A stretch of DNA of 64,000 nt from Agrobacterium rosae. GTDB lineage: Bacteria > Pseudomonadota > Alphaproteobacteria > Rhizobiales > Rhizobiaceae. The stretch's first letter is position 1; each line of letters opens with the position of its first letter. Below the pieces are notes generated by a model, which was not told the origin of the DNA, did not search any database, and saw only the letters and a program-made list of their open reading frames with translations. The translations under genes were made by a program, and so were the position numbers. Of this stretch, positions 1-8,773 are shown in pieces. The stretch lies in the NCBI RefSeq assembly GCF_002915175.1, contig NZ_NXEJ01000004.1:124001-188000 (forward strand), given 5' to 3'.

Positions 1-295
1 CGCTGGCGATATGGGTTTGGCCCCAGACGATGAGGCAGAAGGGAATGATGTTGTTGAGCAGGCCCATGCCGAAGAAGGCGCGCAGCGCATTTGGCGCTTT
101 CGGCATGCGATAGCCCATGATGCGGCAGACGGTGAGCAGGGCCAGTGCGGCGATCGAAACGCGCAACGTCACAATTGTAACGGGCGGCAGTTCCTTGACG
201 GCGATGCCGACGAAGAAGAACGATCCACCCCACAGGATCGACAGGGCGACGAGCAGTGTCCATTCGGTCGCATTCATCTGTTTATGCACGGCCAC
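1..295 (-). CDS. EamA/DMT family transporter, partial (C-terminus outside the window)
   Basis: Only the N-terminal ~95 residues are present; the gene runs off the left edge. The reverse-strand translation around MNATEWTLLVALSILWGGSF has the family's typical first helix with its WGGSFF motif, then VTIVTLRVSIAALALL and a third hydrophobic segment. This matches EamA (DMT) inner-membrane metabolite exporters; the substrate cannot be told. The start is ambiguous: GTG at 295 lies about 9 bases after an AGGGG ribosome site, while GTG at 289 and ATG at 277 are in-frame alternatives. It is divergent from the exonuclease gene. Confidence 0.75.
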   Translation of the reverse strand, partial: MAVHKQMNATEWTLLVALSILWGGSFFFVGIAVKELPPVTIVTLRVSIAALALLTVCRIMGYRMPKAPNALRAFFGMGLLNNIIPFCLIVWGQTHIAS

Positions 296-433
296 GCTTG
301 ATGTCCCCTCGCCATATCTGTCCCGGCTTTTGTGTAATCCCGGCTGTGGCGCTTGACCACCCGATTCCTGTGAGCGGTTCATTTTAGCCGCGCTTTGCTT
401 TATGCCGTGCGAAGAGCAACCGAGAATCAGCCA

Positions 434-1024
434 TTGAAGACCATCGCCATCGATTTCGAAACCGCCAATGAGGAGCGGGGCAGTGCCTGTTCTGTCGGTC
501 TCGCGTGGATCGAAAACGGCCAGATCGTGCGCGTGGAAGAGCGGTTGATCCGCCCTCGGGATATGCGGTTTTCGCCCTTCAATGTGGCGATCCACGGCAT
601 CAAGTCACGAGATGTGGAAGACGCGCCGGAATTTCCTGAAGTGATGGATGAGTTCATTGATGACTTCAGGGATGCAACGATGATCGCGCACAATGCGGCG
701 TTCGATTTCAGTGTCATGCGGGCGAGTTTCGACAAGTATCGACAGAGCTATCCGCAGCTTTCCTATCTGTGCAGCGTGAAGATGTCGCAGCGCGTCTGGC
801 CGGCTTTGCCATCCCACAAGCTCAATATCATCGCCCACCATCTGCAACTGCGTTTCGTGCACCACAATGCCGCCGAAGATGCGGTGGTCTGTGCGGCGGC
901 TTCGATTGCTGTGGCCAAAGCGCTCGCCGTCGAGCACATCCACCACATACCGGAAAAGATCGGCATGGTGGCCGGGCGATTGCACGCCACCGGCTATGCG
1001 CCTTGCACCATGAGAAAACGCTGA
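434..1024 (+). CDS. DEDDh 3'-5' exonuclease (DNA polymerase III epsilon-like)
   Basis: This is a single-domain exonuclease of the RNase T/DnaQ fold. The translation shows the three DEDDh boxes: DFETAN near the N-terminus (first Asp and Glu), HNAAFD mid-protein (second Asp), and HHNAAEDA (catalytic His and last Asp). It lacks the tau-binding C-terminus of the replicative epsilon subunit, so it is probably a stand-alone nuclease of unknown substrate. I place the start at TTG 434 (reading KTIAIDFETAN) because homology begins at once; an upstream ATG at 395 would add 13 poorly conserved residues. Confidence 0.75.
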   Translation: MKTIAIDFETANEERGSACSVGLAWIENGQIVRVEERLIRPRDMRFSPFNVAIHGIKSRDVEDAPEFPEVMDEFIDDFRDATMIAHNAAFDFSVMRASFDKYRQSYPQLSYLCSVKMSQRVWPALPSHKLNIIAHHLQLRFVHHNAAEDAVVCAAASIAVAKALAVEHIHHIPEKIGMVAGRLHATGYAPCTMRKR

Positions 1025-1089
1025 CATCACGCCTTGTTGTCCGCCTGCGCAGACCTATCTCTATGGCAGTTCATGTGAGGGTTTGGGTT

Positions 1090-1575
1090 ATGGCTAAAGT
1101 GTTACGTTCTCTTGTTGTTGCGGGCCTTGCCCTGTTGCCGATTGCCGCTTTCGCTCAGGTGGTGGGCAAAGTCGGTGTTGACTGGACCGGCAACGACATC
1201 GTTGTCGAAGCCATTGCCGACCCGCAGGTCAAAGGTGTGACCTGCCACGTCACCTATTTCGACCGTGGTGTGATTGACCGGTTGAAGAACGGCAACTGGT
1301 TCGAAGACCCTTCCAACAACGCCATTTCATGCAGCCAGACAGGGCCTGTGGAAGTGGGTGATATCGATCTGGACAAGAAGGGCGAGGAAGTCTTCCGTCA
1401 GGGCATGTCGCTGGTCTGGAAGAAGATGGTCGTCAACCGCATCTACGATAAGGCGAATGATACGCTGATCTACCTCGTGCACACGCGCGAACTGACCGAT
1501 GGTTCGGCCAAGATGGCGATTTCCACGGTGCCGCTTTATGGGCAGACGGTGACGTGGAAGAACGGCAAGCCTTGA
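1090..1575 (+). CDS. creA: CreA family periplasmic protein
   Basis: A 161-residue exported protein of the CreA family, whose biochemical role is unknown despite the historical name 'catabolite regulation'. Residues 1-22 are a signal peptide ending in AAFA before Q23. The mature part has the family's VGKVGVDWTGNDIVVEA opening, the DP..KGVTCHVTYFDRG block with a conserved Cys, and a second Cys at AISCSQTGP. The ATG at 1090 follows GAGGG by 8 bases, which decides the start over the in-frame ATG at 1063. It stands alone, followed by a palindromic repeat. Confidence 0.85.
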   Translation: MAKVLRSLVVAGLALLPIAAFAQVVGKVGVDWTGNDIVVEAIADPQVKGVTCHVTYFDRGVIDRLKNGNWFEDPSNNAISCSQTGPVEVGDIDLDKKGEEVFRQGMSLVWKKMVVNRIYDKANDTLIYLVHTRELTDGSAKMAISTVPLYGQTVTWKNGKP

Positions 1576-1594
1576 GGGTGCCAAACATTATGCC

Positions 1595-1676
1595 GTCATT
1601 CTCGGGCTTGTCCCGAGGATCTAACCACGTTTGACGTCGGGATTCGTTAGATCCTCGGGACAAGCCCGAGGATGAC
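1595..1676. repeat. Dispersed palindromic repeat, family A, copy 1
   Basis: An ~82-bp element of two hairpins: CTCGGGCTTGTCCCGAG, a spacer with CCACGTTTGACGTCGGGATTCGT, and the inverted partner CTCGGGACAAGCCCGAG, bounded by GTCAT and ATGAC. It lies between convergent creA and cheW. Similar copies occur at 33141, 50866 and 57067. It resembles the rhizobial intergenic mosaic (RIME-type) elements. Confidence 0.85.
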
Positions 1677-1710
1677 GTCGAGAGTGGCGCGCACGTTTTG
1701 CTCCCACGTA

Positions 1711-1743
1711 AAACAAAAACGGCGAGCCAGAGGCTCGCCGTTT
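1711..1743 (-). terminator. Rho-independent terminator of cheW
   Basis: On the minus strand an 11-bp stem AACGGCGAGCC / GGCTCGCCGTT with a 3-base loop is followed by TTTGTTTT. It sits 23 bases beyond the cheW stop. Confidence 0.85.
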
Positions 1744-1765
1744 GCGTCTGTGGTCTAAGTTCGCC

Positions 1766-2233
1766 TCAAGCGGCTTCGCGCGAAAGCTCGTCTGCGATAA
1801 CGGTGTCGAGGTTGAGGAAGCAGACCATGCTTTTTTCCAGCGCCACGATGCCGCGGCAGAAATTGCGCTGCTCTTCGGGAATGATTTCCGGGGCTGGCTG
1901 GAGGTCTTCGGAGCGGATGGTCATCATGTCGGAGACCTGTTCGACCAGAAGGCCGACCAGCTTGCCGCCGATGTCGGTGACGATGATGGCGGAGCGCTCG
2001 GATGGTTCGGTCATCTTCATGCCCAGACGGCATGCCATGTCGATGACGGGAATAACCGCGCCGCGAAGGTTGATGAGGCCGAGAACATAAGGCGGTGTGT
2101 GCGGCATCGGCGTAACCGGAGCCCAGCCGCGAATTTCGCGGATCGCCATGATGTCTATGCAGAATTCCTGATCGCCGAGATGGAAGGAAACGATTTCAAG
2201 ATATGCGCCGGATTGCTTGATGGCGTTTGTCAT
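1766..2233 (-). CDS. cheW: Chemotaxis coupling protein CheW
   Basis: A 155-residue CheW-domain protein that would couple chemoreceptors to the CheA kinase at the cytoplasmic face of receptor arrays. Visible family signatures are the opening EIVSFHLGDQEFCIDIMAIREI, the central TPPYVLGLINLRGAVIPVIDM loop, and IIVTDIGGKLVGLLVEQVSDM. The ATG at 2233 has an AGGAAAA ribosome site; a longer open frame to 2365 has no homology. No other che gene is nearby, so it is an orphan cheW, as found in rhizobia outside the main che cluster. Confidence 0.93.
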   Translation of the reverse strand: MTNAIKQSGAYLEIVSFHLGDQEFCIDIMAIREIRGWAPVTPMPHTPPYVLGLINLRGAVIPVIDMACRLGMKMTEPSERSAIIVTDIGGKLVGLLVEQVSDMMTIRSEDLQPAPEIIPEEQRNFCRGIVALEKSMVCFLNLDTVIADELSREAA

Positions 2234-2457
2234 GGTTTGAACTTTTCCTGACGGCTCTCTGGCTGGCCGTTTCGATTCTGGGAGATATGCGGCGTCGGAA
2301 AACTTCCGGATGACATCATGTCGTGCGCGTGAGCGACCGCTGACGATCATAATGCCCAAAAACAATTTAAACTTTCCCTAACGTGCCATCATAAACAGCC
2401 TTGAAACGCGCCATTTTCGCTGTTTCGCCCCTTCCTGTTTTGCGATATATTTGCGCC

Positions 2458-2616
2458 ATGAGAGTTTTACTGACGGGTCCGATGAAATTGCTTGCCGCTG
2501 CCCTCGCAACGGGTGCCGCGTTGTTTGTTGTTCTTCTGACATTCGACGGATGGATGCGCCACGGAACGGATATCTTTCTCTCGGCCGTGCAGGGCGGTAT
2601 TGCCTGGTGCCTCTAG
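2458..2616 (+). CDS. Small membrane protein, hypothetical
   Basis: A 52-residue protein with one strong hydrophobic stretch (LLAAALATGAALFVVLLTF) and a short polar end closing with GGIAWCL. I do not recognise a named family. ATG 2458 gives 52 residues and ATG 2482 (MKLLAAA...) gives 44; neither has a strong ribosome site. The coding look (charged N-terminus, membrane helix, clean stop before the next gene) supports a real small gene, but short length limits certainty. Confidence 0.5.
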   Translation: MRVLLTGPMKLLAAALATGAALFVVLLTFDGWMRHGTDIFLSAVQGGIAWCL

Positions 2617-2751
2617 ACTTCCGGCTCGTGCTTGCCGTTTGAGACAAATCAGCGCGGTTGCTGCTGCAAAGCTTTTCTTGAATTGCCGAAATGATGCGCC
2701 TCGGGCTAGAAGCTGTTCCAGAGGCTGGCTCAATGCTGATCGGGGAATGGC

Positions 2752-3351
2752 ATGAAGAATATTCGTCTTGCGCTTTGGGGTGCTGTCGTCGTGTTGCTGG
2801 GTGTTATGGCTTGGCTGACGATGGAGCTGACCAAGAGCCGTGAGCAGATGGTGGAAGAGGTCTATGGCACGCCTTTCCAGCTTGTTGCGCAGAACGGCCA
2901 GCCGATTACGGAAAAAGCTTTCCAGGGCAAGCCGACCGCACTGTTCTTCGGCTTCACCCATTGCCCGGAAGTCTGCCCCACCACGCTGTTCGAGCTGAAT
3001 GGCTGGATGGAAAAGGTCGATCCTGATGCGACCAAGATGCAGGCCTATTTCGTCTCTGTCGATCCTGAGCGCGATACGCCGGAAATCCTCAACCAGTATG
3101 TTTCCAACGTCTCCAAGCGGATCACCGGCATCACCGGCGCGCCGGACAAGATCGCCGAAACGCTGAAGGGCTACCGCATCTACGCCAAGAAGGTGCCGGT
3201 GGATGAGAAGGATCCGCACGGCGATTACACCATGGATCACACCGCCTCCGTTATTCTTCTGGATGCAAAGGGCCGGTTTTCGGGAACGATCGCCTACGGC
3301 GAGAACCCCGATGTTGCCGTGCAAAAGCTGGAAAATCTGACCAAGAGCTAA
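2752..3351 (+). CDS. SCO1/SenC family copper chaperone
   Basis: A 199-residue thioredoxin-fold protein that delivers copper to the CuA centre of cytochrome c oxidase or acts as a periplasmic thiol reductase. A membrane anchor spans residues ~5-24, so the domain faces the periplasm. The copper ligands are present: the CxxxC motif in HCPEVCP (C71, C75) and the distal His in DHTAS (H163), with SVDPERDTP between them. Length is normal for the family. It lies just upstream of prmA on the same strand, with a 95-bp gap. Confidence 0.92.
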   Translation: MKNIRLALWGAVVVLLGVMAWLTMELTKSREQMVEEVYGTPFQLVAQNGQPITEKAFQGKPTALFFGFTHCPEVCPTTLFELNGWMEKVDPDATKMQAYFVSVDPERDTPEILNQYVSNVSKRITGITGAPDKIAETLKGYRIYAKKVPVDEKDPHGDYTMDHTASVILLDAKGRFSGTIAYGENPDVAVQKLENLTKS

Positions 3352-3446
3352 TTTCGGATCAACAAATTCACCGCATATCCATTGGACTATGCGCGCTTTT
3401 ATGGCAAAGGCTGACGGTTGAAGCATCTGCATAGAAAGTCTCAGCC

Positions 3447-4325
3447 GTGAGCGAAATCCGCCTTTATGTGTCCACCACCGAAGTTCAATCGGGCGAAGTT
3501 CTGGATTTACTGTCGGAGGTATTCGGTGAAGAAGACATCGCCATCGCAAATACCGAGGTGGATGAGAAGCGCGACATCTGGGAAACCTCCGTTTATCTCT
3601 ATGCAAATGACGAAGACGACGTTCGTGAGCGTGTCAGCGAAGCGCTGAAATCGGCATTTCCGCATCTTACCGTCGACCGCGAAATCATTCCTGATGTCGA
3701 CTGGATCGCCAAATCGCTGGAGGGTCTGACGCCGGTGCGGGCAGGGCGCTTCCTCGTCCACGGTTCGCATGACCGTGACAAGGTGCGCATCAACGATCTC
3801 GCCATTGAAATCGAAGCCGGGCAGGCCTTCGGTACCGGCCATCATGGCACGACGGCGGGTTGCCTTGAGATGATCGAGCAGGTTTTGCGGGCGCGGACAA
3901 TCCGCAATGCGCTGGATCTCGGCACGGGTAGCGGGGTTCTTGCGATCGCAGTGGCAAAGATGCGGCCGGTGCCAGTTCTGGCAACGGATATCGACCCCAT
4001 CGCCATCAAGGTTGCCAAGGAGAACGCGCGGCTGAACGGCATCGTATCCGGCATGTCGCTGGAAACCGCGCCCGGTTTCCATTCGGATTCGTTCCGCAAG
4101 CATGGGCCTTTTGACCTCATCATCGCCAATATTCTCGCCCGCCCGCTGATCAAGATGGCACCGCAGCTGGTGACGCATCTGGCTCCCGGTGGCACCGTCA
4201 TTCTATCAGGCATTCTGGCATCGCAGCGCTGGAAGGTGCTCTCCGCCTATAATGGCATGCATCTCAGCCACGTGCGCACATTGTGGCGCAACGGTTGGGT
4301 GACGATCCATCTGCGCAAGGACTGA
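3447..4325 (+). CDS. prmA: Ribosomal protein L11 methyltransferase
   Basis: Class I SAM-dependent methyltransferase of 292 residues that trimethylates ribosomal protein L11. The N-terminal L11-recognition part (residues 1-~95) is followed by the catalytic domain, with AFGTGHHGTT at ~128-136, the SAM loop LDLGTGSGVLAIAVA at ~157-170, and the substrate motif ANILARPL. The start is GTG at 3447. The gene sits between the SCO gene and a pepP-like gene, a common rhizobial order. Confidence 0.95.
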   Translation: MSEIRLYVSTTEVQSGEVLDLLSEVFGEEDIAIANTEVDEKRDIWETSVYLYANDEDDVRERVSEALKSAFPHLTVDREIIPDVDWIAKSLEGLTPVRAGRFLVHGSHDRDKVRINDLAIEIEAGQAFGTGHHGTTAGCLEMIEQVLRARTIRNALDLGTGSGVLAIAVAKMRPVPVLATDIDPIAIKVAKENARLNGIVSGMSLETAPGFHSDSFRKHGPFDLIIANILARPLIKMAPQLVTHLAPGGTVILSGILASQRWKVLSAYNGMHLSHVRTLWRNGWVTIHLRKD

Positions 4326-4412
4326 GTGTTGTAAAGACACGCCTTTCGTCTGGACCTTGGCGATGATCACGGGATAAGGTTGCTCCGAAATCAGGCATTC
4401 GGAAAGCAGTTC

Positions 4413-6248
4413 ATGTTCCAGTCATTCGAAAACAAATCCACTCCGCAATTTGGCAAGGCGCGCGTCGAGGCTCTGCGCGCAACCTTCGACGCGCTCGGCA
4501 TCGATGGATTTCTGGTGCCGCGGGCTGATGAGTATCAGGGCGAATATGTGCCTGAGTCGGCCGAGCGACTGGCGTGGCTGACCGGCTTTACCGGTTCTGC
4601 CGGTGTCGTTCTGGTAACGCGTTTTGAAGCGATCGTGTTTGTCGATGGACGCTATACGACGCAACTGACCACGCAGGTTGATCCCTCTGTATTTCGCGGT
4701 GGCGATCTGGTGGGCGCACCGCCGGCAAAATGGCTTTCCGATAATGCACCCGACGGCTTCCGCCTCGGTATCGACCCGTGGCTGCATACGGGTGCGGAGC
4801 TGAAGCGGTTTGAAAAGGCGTTGTCCGAAAAGGGCGGCTCGGTCGTTCTGTTGGACGCCAATCCGCTCGATCCCTTGTGGGAAGGGCGGCCTGCCGAGCC
4901 GTTGGAGCCGGTCACGATCCAGCCGGATAACGTGACGGGCATTCCGGCGCACTTGAAGGTCGGCACCATTGGCGAGATCGTATCGGCGCGCAAGGCGAAT
5001 GCGGTGTTGATGACCGATCCGTCTTCCATTGCCTGGACATTCAACATTCGCGGCAATGACGTGCCGCACACGCCGCATCCCCTGGCGCGTGCCATCATCT
5101 ACGCCGATGGCAGCGCTGATCTGTTCGTGGACGAACGCAAGATTGGCGAGGAGATGAAAGCCTATCTTGCACCACTGGCAACGCTTCTGCCGCCGGGCGA
5201 GATTTCAGCGCGTCTGCATGCGATTTCCAGTGCCTCGGGCCGTATTCTTGCCGATGTGGATGTGACACCCGTGGCGCTGACGTTGTCCATTACCGAAGCC
5301 GGCGGGGAGGTCGTGGAAGCGGTTGATCCGGTGAAGCTGCCACGCGCCCGCAAGAACGCTGCGGAACTTGCTGGTTCTGCCGCCGCTCATGTGCAGGACG
5401 GGGCGGCGATGGTGGAGTTTCTGGCCTGGCTGGATCAACAGCAGCCCGGCACCCTGACCGAGATCAAGGCTGTGACGGCGCTGGAGGCGGTTCGGGCAAG
5501 GGTAGGGCAGTCTGCGCAAAACCCGCTCAAGGATATCTCCTTCGATACGATTTCTGGCGCTGGCGAGAATGCGGCCATCATGCATTACCGGGTGACGACG
5601 GATAGTGACCGCCCATTGAATGACGGCGAGATGTTTCTGGTTGATTCCGGTGCGCAATATATCAACGGTACGACTGATATCACGCGCACGGTCGCAATCG
5701 GCACTGTGCCGGAAGAGCAGAAGCGTTTCTTCACGCTGGTTCTCAAGGGTTTCATCGCCATCAGCGTTGCGCGCTTTCCCATCGGCACGCGCGGTTGCGA
5801 CCTCGATCCGCTGGCACGCATCGCGCTTTGGAAGGCCGGGGCGGATTATGCGCATGGCACCGGCCATGGCGTTGGCTCCTACCTTTCCGTGCATGAAGGT
5901 CCGCAGCGGATTTCCCGCGTGTCGCAGCAGGAGCTTCTACCCGGCATGATCCTGTCGAACGAACCGGGCTATTACCGTCCCGGCGCATTCGGCATTCGCA
6001 TCGAAAACCTGGTCTATGTTCGTGAGGCGGAAGCCGTTGACGGCGGCGATATGCCGATGTTGTCTTTCGAGACGCTGACATGGTGCCCCGTCGATCGGCG
6101 TCTCGTCGTCGTTTCGCTTCTGACGGATGAGGAGCTGGAGTGGCTGAACGCATACCACGCCACGGTGCGGGAAAAGCTGACGCCGCTCATTTCAGACGCT
6201 GATGTGCAACAGTGGCTGACAGCCGCCACCGAGCCGCTTACGCGATAG
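4413..6248 (+). CDS. pepP: Xaa-Pro aminopeptidase (M24B family)
   Basis: A 611-residue aminopeptidase P-like metalloenzyme that removes N-terminal residues preceding proline. It has the large three-domain layout of the cytosolic eukaryote-like type: two creatinase N-terminal-like domains (the second near SARKANAVLMTDPSSIAWTF) and the pita-bread catalytic domain. Metal ligands are visible in LVDSGAQY and DITRTVAIG (two Asp), GHGVGSYL (His), LSNEPGYY (Glu) and GIRIENLV (Glu). ATG 4413 is preferred over the in-frame TTG at 4380. Its 3' end overlaps the convergent azlD by 11 bp. Confidence 0.92.
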   Translation: MFQSFENKSTPQFGKARVEALRATFDALGIDGFLVPRADEYQGEYVPESAERLAWLTGFTGSAGVVLVTRFEAIVFVDGRYTTQLTTQVDPSVFRGGDLVGAPPAKWLSDNAPDGFRLGIDPWLHTGAELKRFEKALSEKGGSVVLLDANPLDPLWEGRPAEPLEPVTIQPDNVTGIPAHLKVGTIGEIVSARKANAVLMTDPSSIAWTFNIRGNDVPHTPHPLARAIIYADGSADLFVDERKIGEEMKAYLAPLATLLPPGEISARLHAISSASGRILADVDVTPVALTLSITEAGGEVVEAVDPVKLPRARKNAAELAGSAAAHVQDGAAMVEFLAWLDQQQPGTLTEIKAVTALEAVRARVGQSAQNPLKDISFDTISGAGENAAIMHYRVTTDSDRPLNDGEMFLVDSGAQYINGTTDITRTVAIGTVPEEQKRFFTLVLKGFIAISVARFPIGTRGCDLDPLARIALWKAGADYAHGTGHGVGSYLSVHEGPQRISRVSQQELLPGMILSNEPGYYRPGAFGIRIENLVYVREAEAVDGGDMPMLSFETLTWCPVDRRLVVVSLLTDEELEWLNAYHATVREKLTPLISDADVQQWLTAATEPLTR

Positions 6249-6555
6249 AAAAGTAACGCATCGCCACGACAAGCACCCAGCCTGCAATCAACATCGTCAG
6301 GCCGGGAAAGCGCAGGCCGACGATCAATGCGAAGATAATGCCGAGCTTTACCTCGTATCCGCCTTCGAAAAAGGCGGGTGCGACGAGTGTTGTCAGAACC
6401 GCCACCGGCACGGCATTGAGACCGGCTTCGGCACGGGGTGGGATGGTCTTCATGCGCGTCATCAGCACATAACCACCAACGCGGGTGAGATATGTCGCGG
6501 CGGCACCTGCGAAGATGATGATCAGCGTCTGAACCTGAAACAAGCCTTCCATCAC
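6238..6555 (-). CDS. azlD: AzlD family branched-chain amino acid exporter subunit
   Basis: A 105-residue protein with four hydrophobic segments, matching AzlD, the small partner of AzlC. The opening IIIFAGAAATYLTRVGGYVLM and the central AVPVAVLTTLVAPAFFEGG are typical. AzlCD pairs export branched-chain amino acids or related compounds. It starts 4 bases inside the end of azlC (ATGA-type overlap), so the two are translationally coupled. Confidence 0.9.
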   Translation of the reverse strand: MMEGLFQVQTLIIIFAGAAATYLTRVGGYVLMTRMKTIPPRAEAGLNAVPVAVLTTLVAPAFFEGGYEVKLGIIFALIVGLRFPGLTMLIAGWVLVVAMRYFSIA

Positions 6556-7265
6556 ACCGTCTCCACTTCATCGACCACTGTTTGCGTTGCTGTTGGCGGA
6601 AGAATGACGGCAATCAGAATGCCGGTTAGCGCACCGATGCTGACATGCCATGGCGAGCCGACGAAGTGGTAGGCTGCAATAGCGCCCACTGCACTGGCCA
6701 GCATGACGGGGTAGAAGTTGGCGCGGGTGCGGAAGCCGAGCACCATGCCCATGAAGTAGATGGGCAGCAGCACATCGAAACCGGCTGCCTTCGGATCACC
6801 AATCAGGTTACCGAGCGATGCGCCCAGGACTGTCGAGATCATCCACATGACGTAGACGATGAGCGCATAGCCCATATAATAGGAAAAGCTCACGCTTCCG
6901 TTTATTTCTTTCTGGCGGACGGATTCTGCGAATTGCGGATCCACCAGAAAAAAGAAACCGAATGCCTTTCTCGCGAATGACCATTCCGGCACCACGCGCA
7001 CCATGGCCGCCGAATAAAGGATATGGCGAAAATTGACGGCAAAGATCGACAGGACGACGAGCCATGCCGGCAGGTTTTGATTGAACAGCTCGATGCCGAC
7101 CAGCTGGCTTGCCCCGGCATAAATGAAGCCGCTCATCAAGATGGCTTCAAACAGCGTCAAGCCATTATCGATGGCAATGGCACCGAAGAGCGCGCCGAAA
7201 GGTGCTACGGCAAGGGCGACGGGCAGTCCAAAGCGCATGCCGGACTTAAATGTAACATGTGTCAT
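6552..7265 (-). CDS. azlC: AzlC family branched-chain amino acid exporter
   Basis: A 237-residue inner-membrane protein of the AzlC family, the main subunit of the AzlCD exporter. The translation beginning THVTFKSGMRFGLPVALAVA contains the family's PFGALFGAIAIDNGLTLFEA and FIYAGASQLVGIELF blocks, followed by several transmembrane helices. The start is set at ATG 7265; the open frame continues upstream but overlaps the divergent DUF2164 gene and has no homology. It forms an operon with azlD. Confidence 0.92.
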   Translation of the reverse strand: MTHVTFKSGMRFGLPVALAVAPFGALFGAIAIDNGLTLFEAILMSGFIYAGASQLVGIELFNQNLPAWLVVLSIFAVNFRHILYSAAMVRVVPEWSFARKAFGFFFLVDPQFAESVRQKEINGSVSFSYYMGYALIVYVMWMISTVLGASLGNLIGDPKAAGFDVLLPIYFMGMVLGFRTRANFYPVMLASAVGAIAAYHFVGSPWHVSIGALTGILIAVILPPTATQTVVDEVETV

Positions 7266-7410
7266 GGGGTAAACCGGTCCTGTGCCGGAATGAAATTCTA
7301 TGGTCGCCGCTCCTACATCGCCATGTTTTTCAATACAAACGAATTTAAAGAATAGGTTGATTGATTTCATTGAAGCTTGCCGTACGGTCAGGCCATTGAG
7401 GGAGATGTGA

Positions 7411-7665
7411 ATGAAAGATGTGGTTCTTGAGAAGCAGCAGAAAGCCGATATGGTTTCAGCCACCCGTGCGCATCTTGCCGAGGAATTCGACCTCGACATA
7501 GGCGCGCTTCAGGCTGAAATGCTGGTCGACAAGCTTGGTGAAATTCTTGGCCCCGTCTATTATAATCAAGGCCTTCAGGACGCGCATGCTGCGATGCTGC
7601 GCCGTATGGAAGACGCTGCCGCAGATATCGATGTTCTGGAGAAGCATGTGCCGCGCCGTCGATGA
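7411..7665 (+). CDS. DUF2164 family protein
   Basis: An 84-residue soluble protein. The signatures are KQQKADMVSATRAHLAEEFDLDIGALQAEMLVDKL and FLGPVYYNQGLQDA-like LGPVYYNQGLQDAHAAM, both characteristic of DUF2164. No function is established. It starts at ATG 7411 after GGGAG and is divergent from azlCD, so the two may share a control region at 7266-7410. Confidence 0.85.
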   Translation: MKDVVLEKQQKADMVSATRAHLAEEFDLDIGALQAEMLVDKLGEILGPVYYNQGLQDAHAAMLRRMEDAAADIDVLEKHVPRRR

Positions 7666-7680
7666 CGGGGCGGCAGGCTA

Positions 7681-7709
7681 GAGCGTTTCCATTTAACAAG
7701 GAAACGCTC
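7681..7709. terminator. Palindromic hairpin GAGCGTTTCC/GGAAACGCTC, likely bidirectional terminator
   Basis: A perfect 10-bp inverted repeat flanks the loop ATTTAACAA between two convergent genes. A nearly identical, slightly imperfect copy lies at 10052, also between convergent genes. There is no long T-run, so a processing or spacer hairpin is also possible. Confidence 0.6.
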
Positions 7710-8334
7710 AGGCGTTCAAAATATCGCTGCTGTTGACCACAGTCACACCCTTGGCTCTCATCGCAGCAATTGCGGTTTTGATGCCCTCCGCGTCAATGCC
7801 GCGACTGGCGTCTTCGATGAAGCGCACCTTAACGCCAGGCAACATGTCGACAGCGTCGAGAGCGGAAAAACTGACGCAGTAATCCGTCGCCAATCCGCAC
7901 AGGTCCAGCACCGTCACACCCTGTCGTTCCAGATAATCCGCAAGGCCTGTCGTGGCGAACTGGTCGTTGTCGCGGAAGGCGGAGTAGCTGTCCACCGCCG
8001 GGTTTTCCCCCTTCTGCTGGACGTAGTCGAACGCCTGCGCGTTCAAATCCGGGTGGAATTCAGCGTCTGCTGTGTCTTGAACGCAATGATCCGGCCACAT
8101 GACCTGGGGCTTGCCGGAAAGCTCGCCCATTTCGAAAGGCTGCTTGCCCGGATGCTGGGACGCGAAAGAGCCGTGGTTTGCGGGATGCCAATCCTGCGAA
8201 GCGACGATGAGATCATATCCGCCATTGTCTATCAGCGCATTGGCAATGGGCACGATTGTGTCGCCATCCGTCACTGCGAGGTTTCCGCCTGGGCAAAACC
8301 CATTCTGGATATCGATCAAAAGCAAGGCCTTCAT
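7708..8334 (-). CDS. pncA: Nicotinamidase/pyrazinamidase
   Basis: A 208-residue cysteine hydrolase of the isochorismatase-like fold that converts nicotinamide to nicotinate for NAD salvage. The catalytic Asp is in LLIDIQNGFCPGG (D8), the metal-binding DWHPANHGSFAS block follows, and the nucleophilic Cys is in GLATDYCVSF. ATG 8334 is preceded by a strong AGGAGGAGAG ribosome site, which excludes the longer open frame to 8454. Confidence 0.95.
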   Translation of the reverse strand: MKALLLIDIQNGFCPGGNLAVTDGDTIVPIANALIDNGGYDLIVASQDWHPANHGSFASQHPGKQPFEMGELSGKPQVMWPDHCVQDTADAEFHPDLNAQAFDYVQQKGENPAVDSYSAFRDNDQFATTGLADYLERQGVTVLDLCGLATDYCVSFSALDAVDMLPGVKVRFIEDASRGIDAEGIKTAIAAMRAKGVTVVNSSDILNA

Positions 8335-8773
8335 ATTCTCTCCTCCTGGATGGCGTTGAAGATGCCAAGCGAACGGGTCGGGATCAAGCCAAAACGCAAC
8401 GGCAAAAACGGGCTTCGTTAACGCCTGCCGCGACGTTGCCGCAATTATAGCCAAATCAGCATATAACCGAGCGATATCGGTGGGAAGAATCAGTTACCGT
8501 CCATAGGAAATCTCCGGCATTCGCTTTATCGAGTCGATCACGTCATGACACTCCATCACGTGTGGTAACTTGGTAAGCGACACCCAGAGAAACGCATGCA
8601 AGCTTCAAAGAACTGAGTTTTCAGGGGACTTGTAAAGACTTTGGTTACCATAATTCGGCATGCTCAAGACCTGTTAGCAGCGACGCCAGCGCAAGACGCG
8701 CCCGGCTTTCGCGATGTGAACTCGATGACCGGTGTTGTCCGGTCTTGCGTAACCGGTTTGAGTAAAATGTATC
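8335..8773. other. 439-bp gene-free interval between pncA and the Tlde1-like gene
   Basis: The interval separates two divergent genes and must hold both promoters. No open frame with homology, tRNA or clear terminator is visible. Several short GTTACC/GGTAAC words occur (near 8490, 8567 and 8643), but their spacing shows no clear repeat unit, and I cannot assign a regulator. Confidence 0.4.

Noticed and set aside
2467..3606. A 379-codon minus-strand open frame across the SCO gene.
   Set aside because: It mirrors the GC-rich third-position pattern of the SCO gene and prmA start on the other strand, with no recognisable protein motif.
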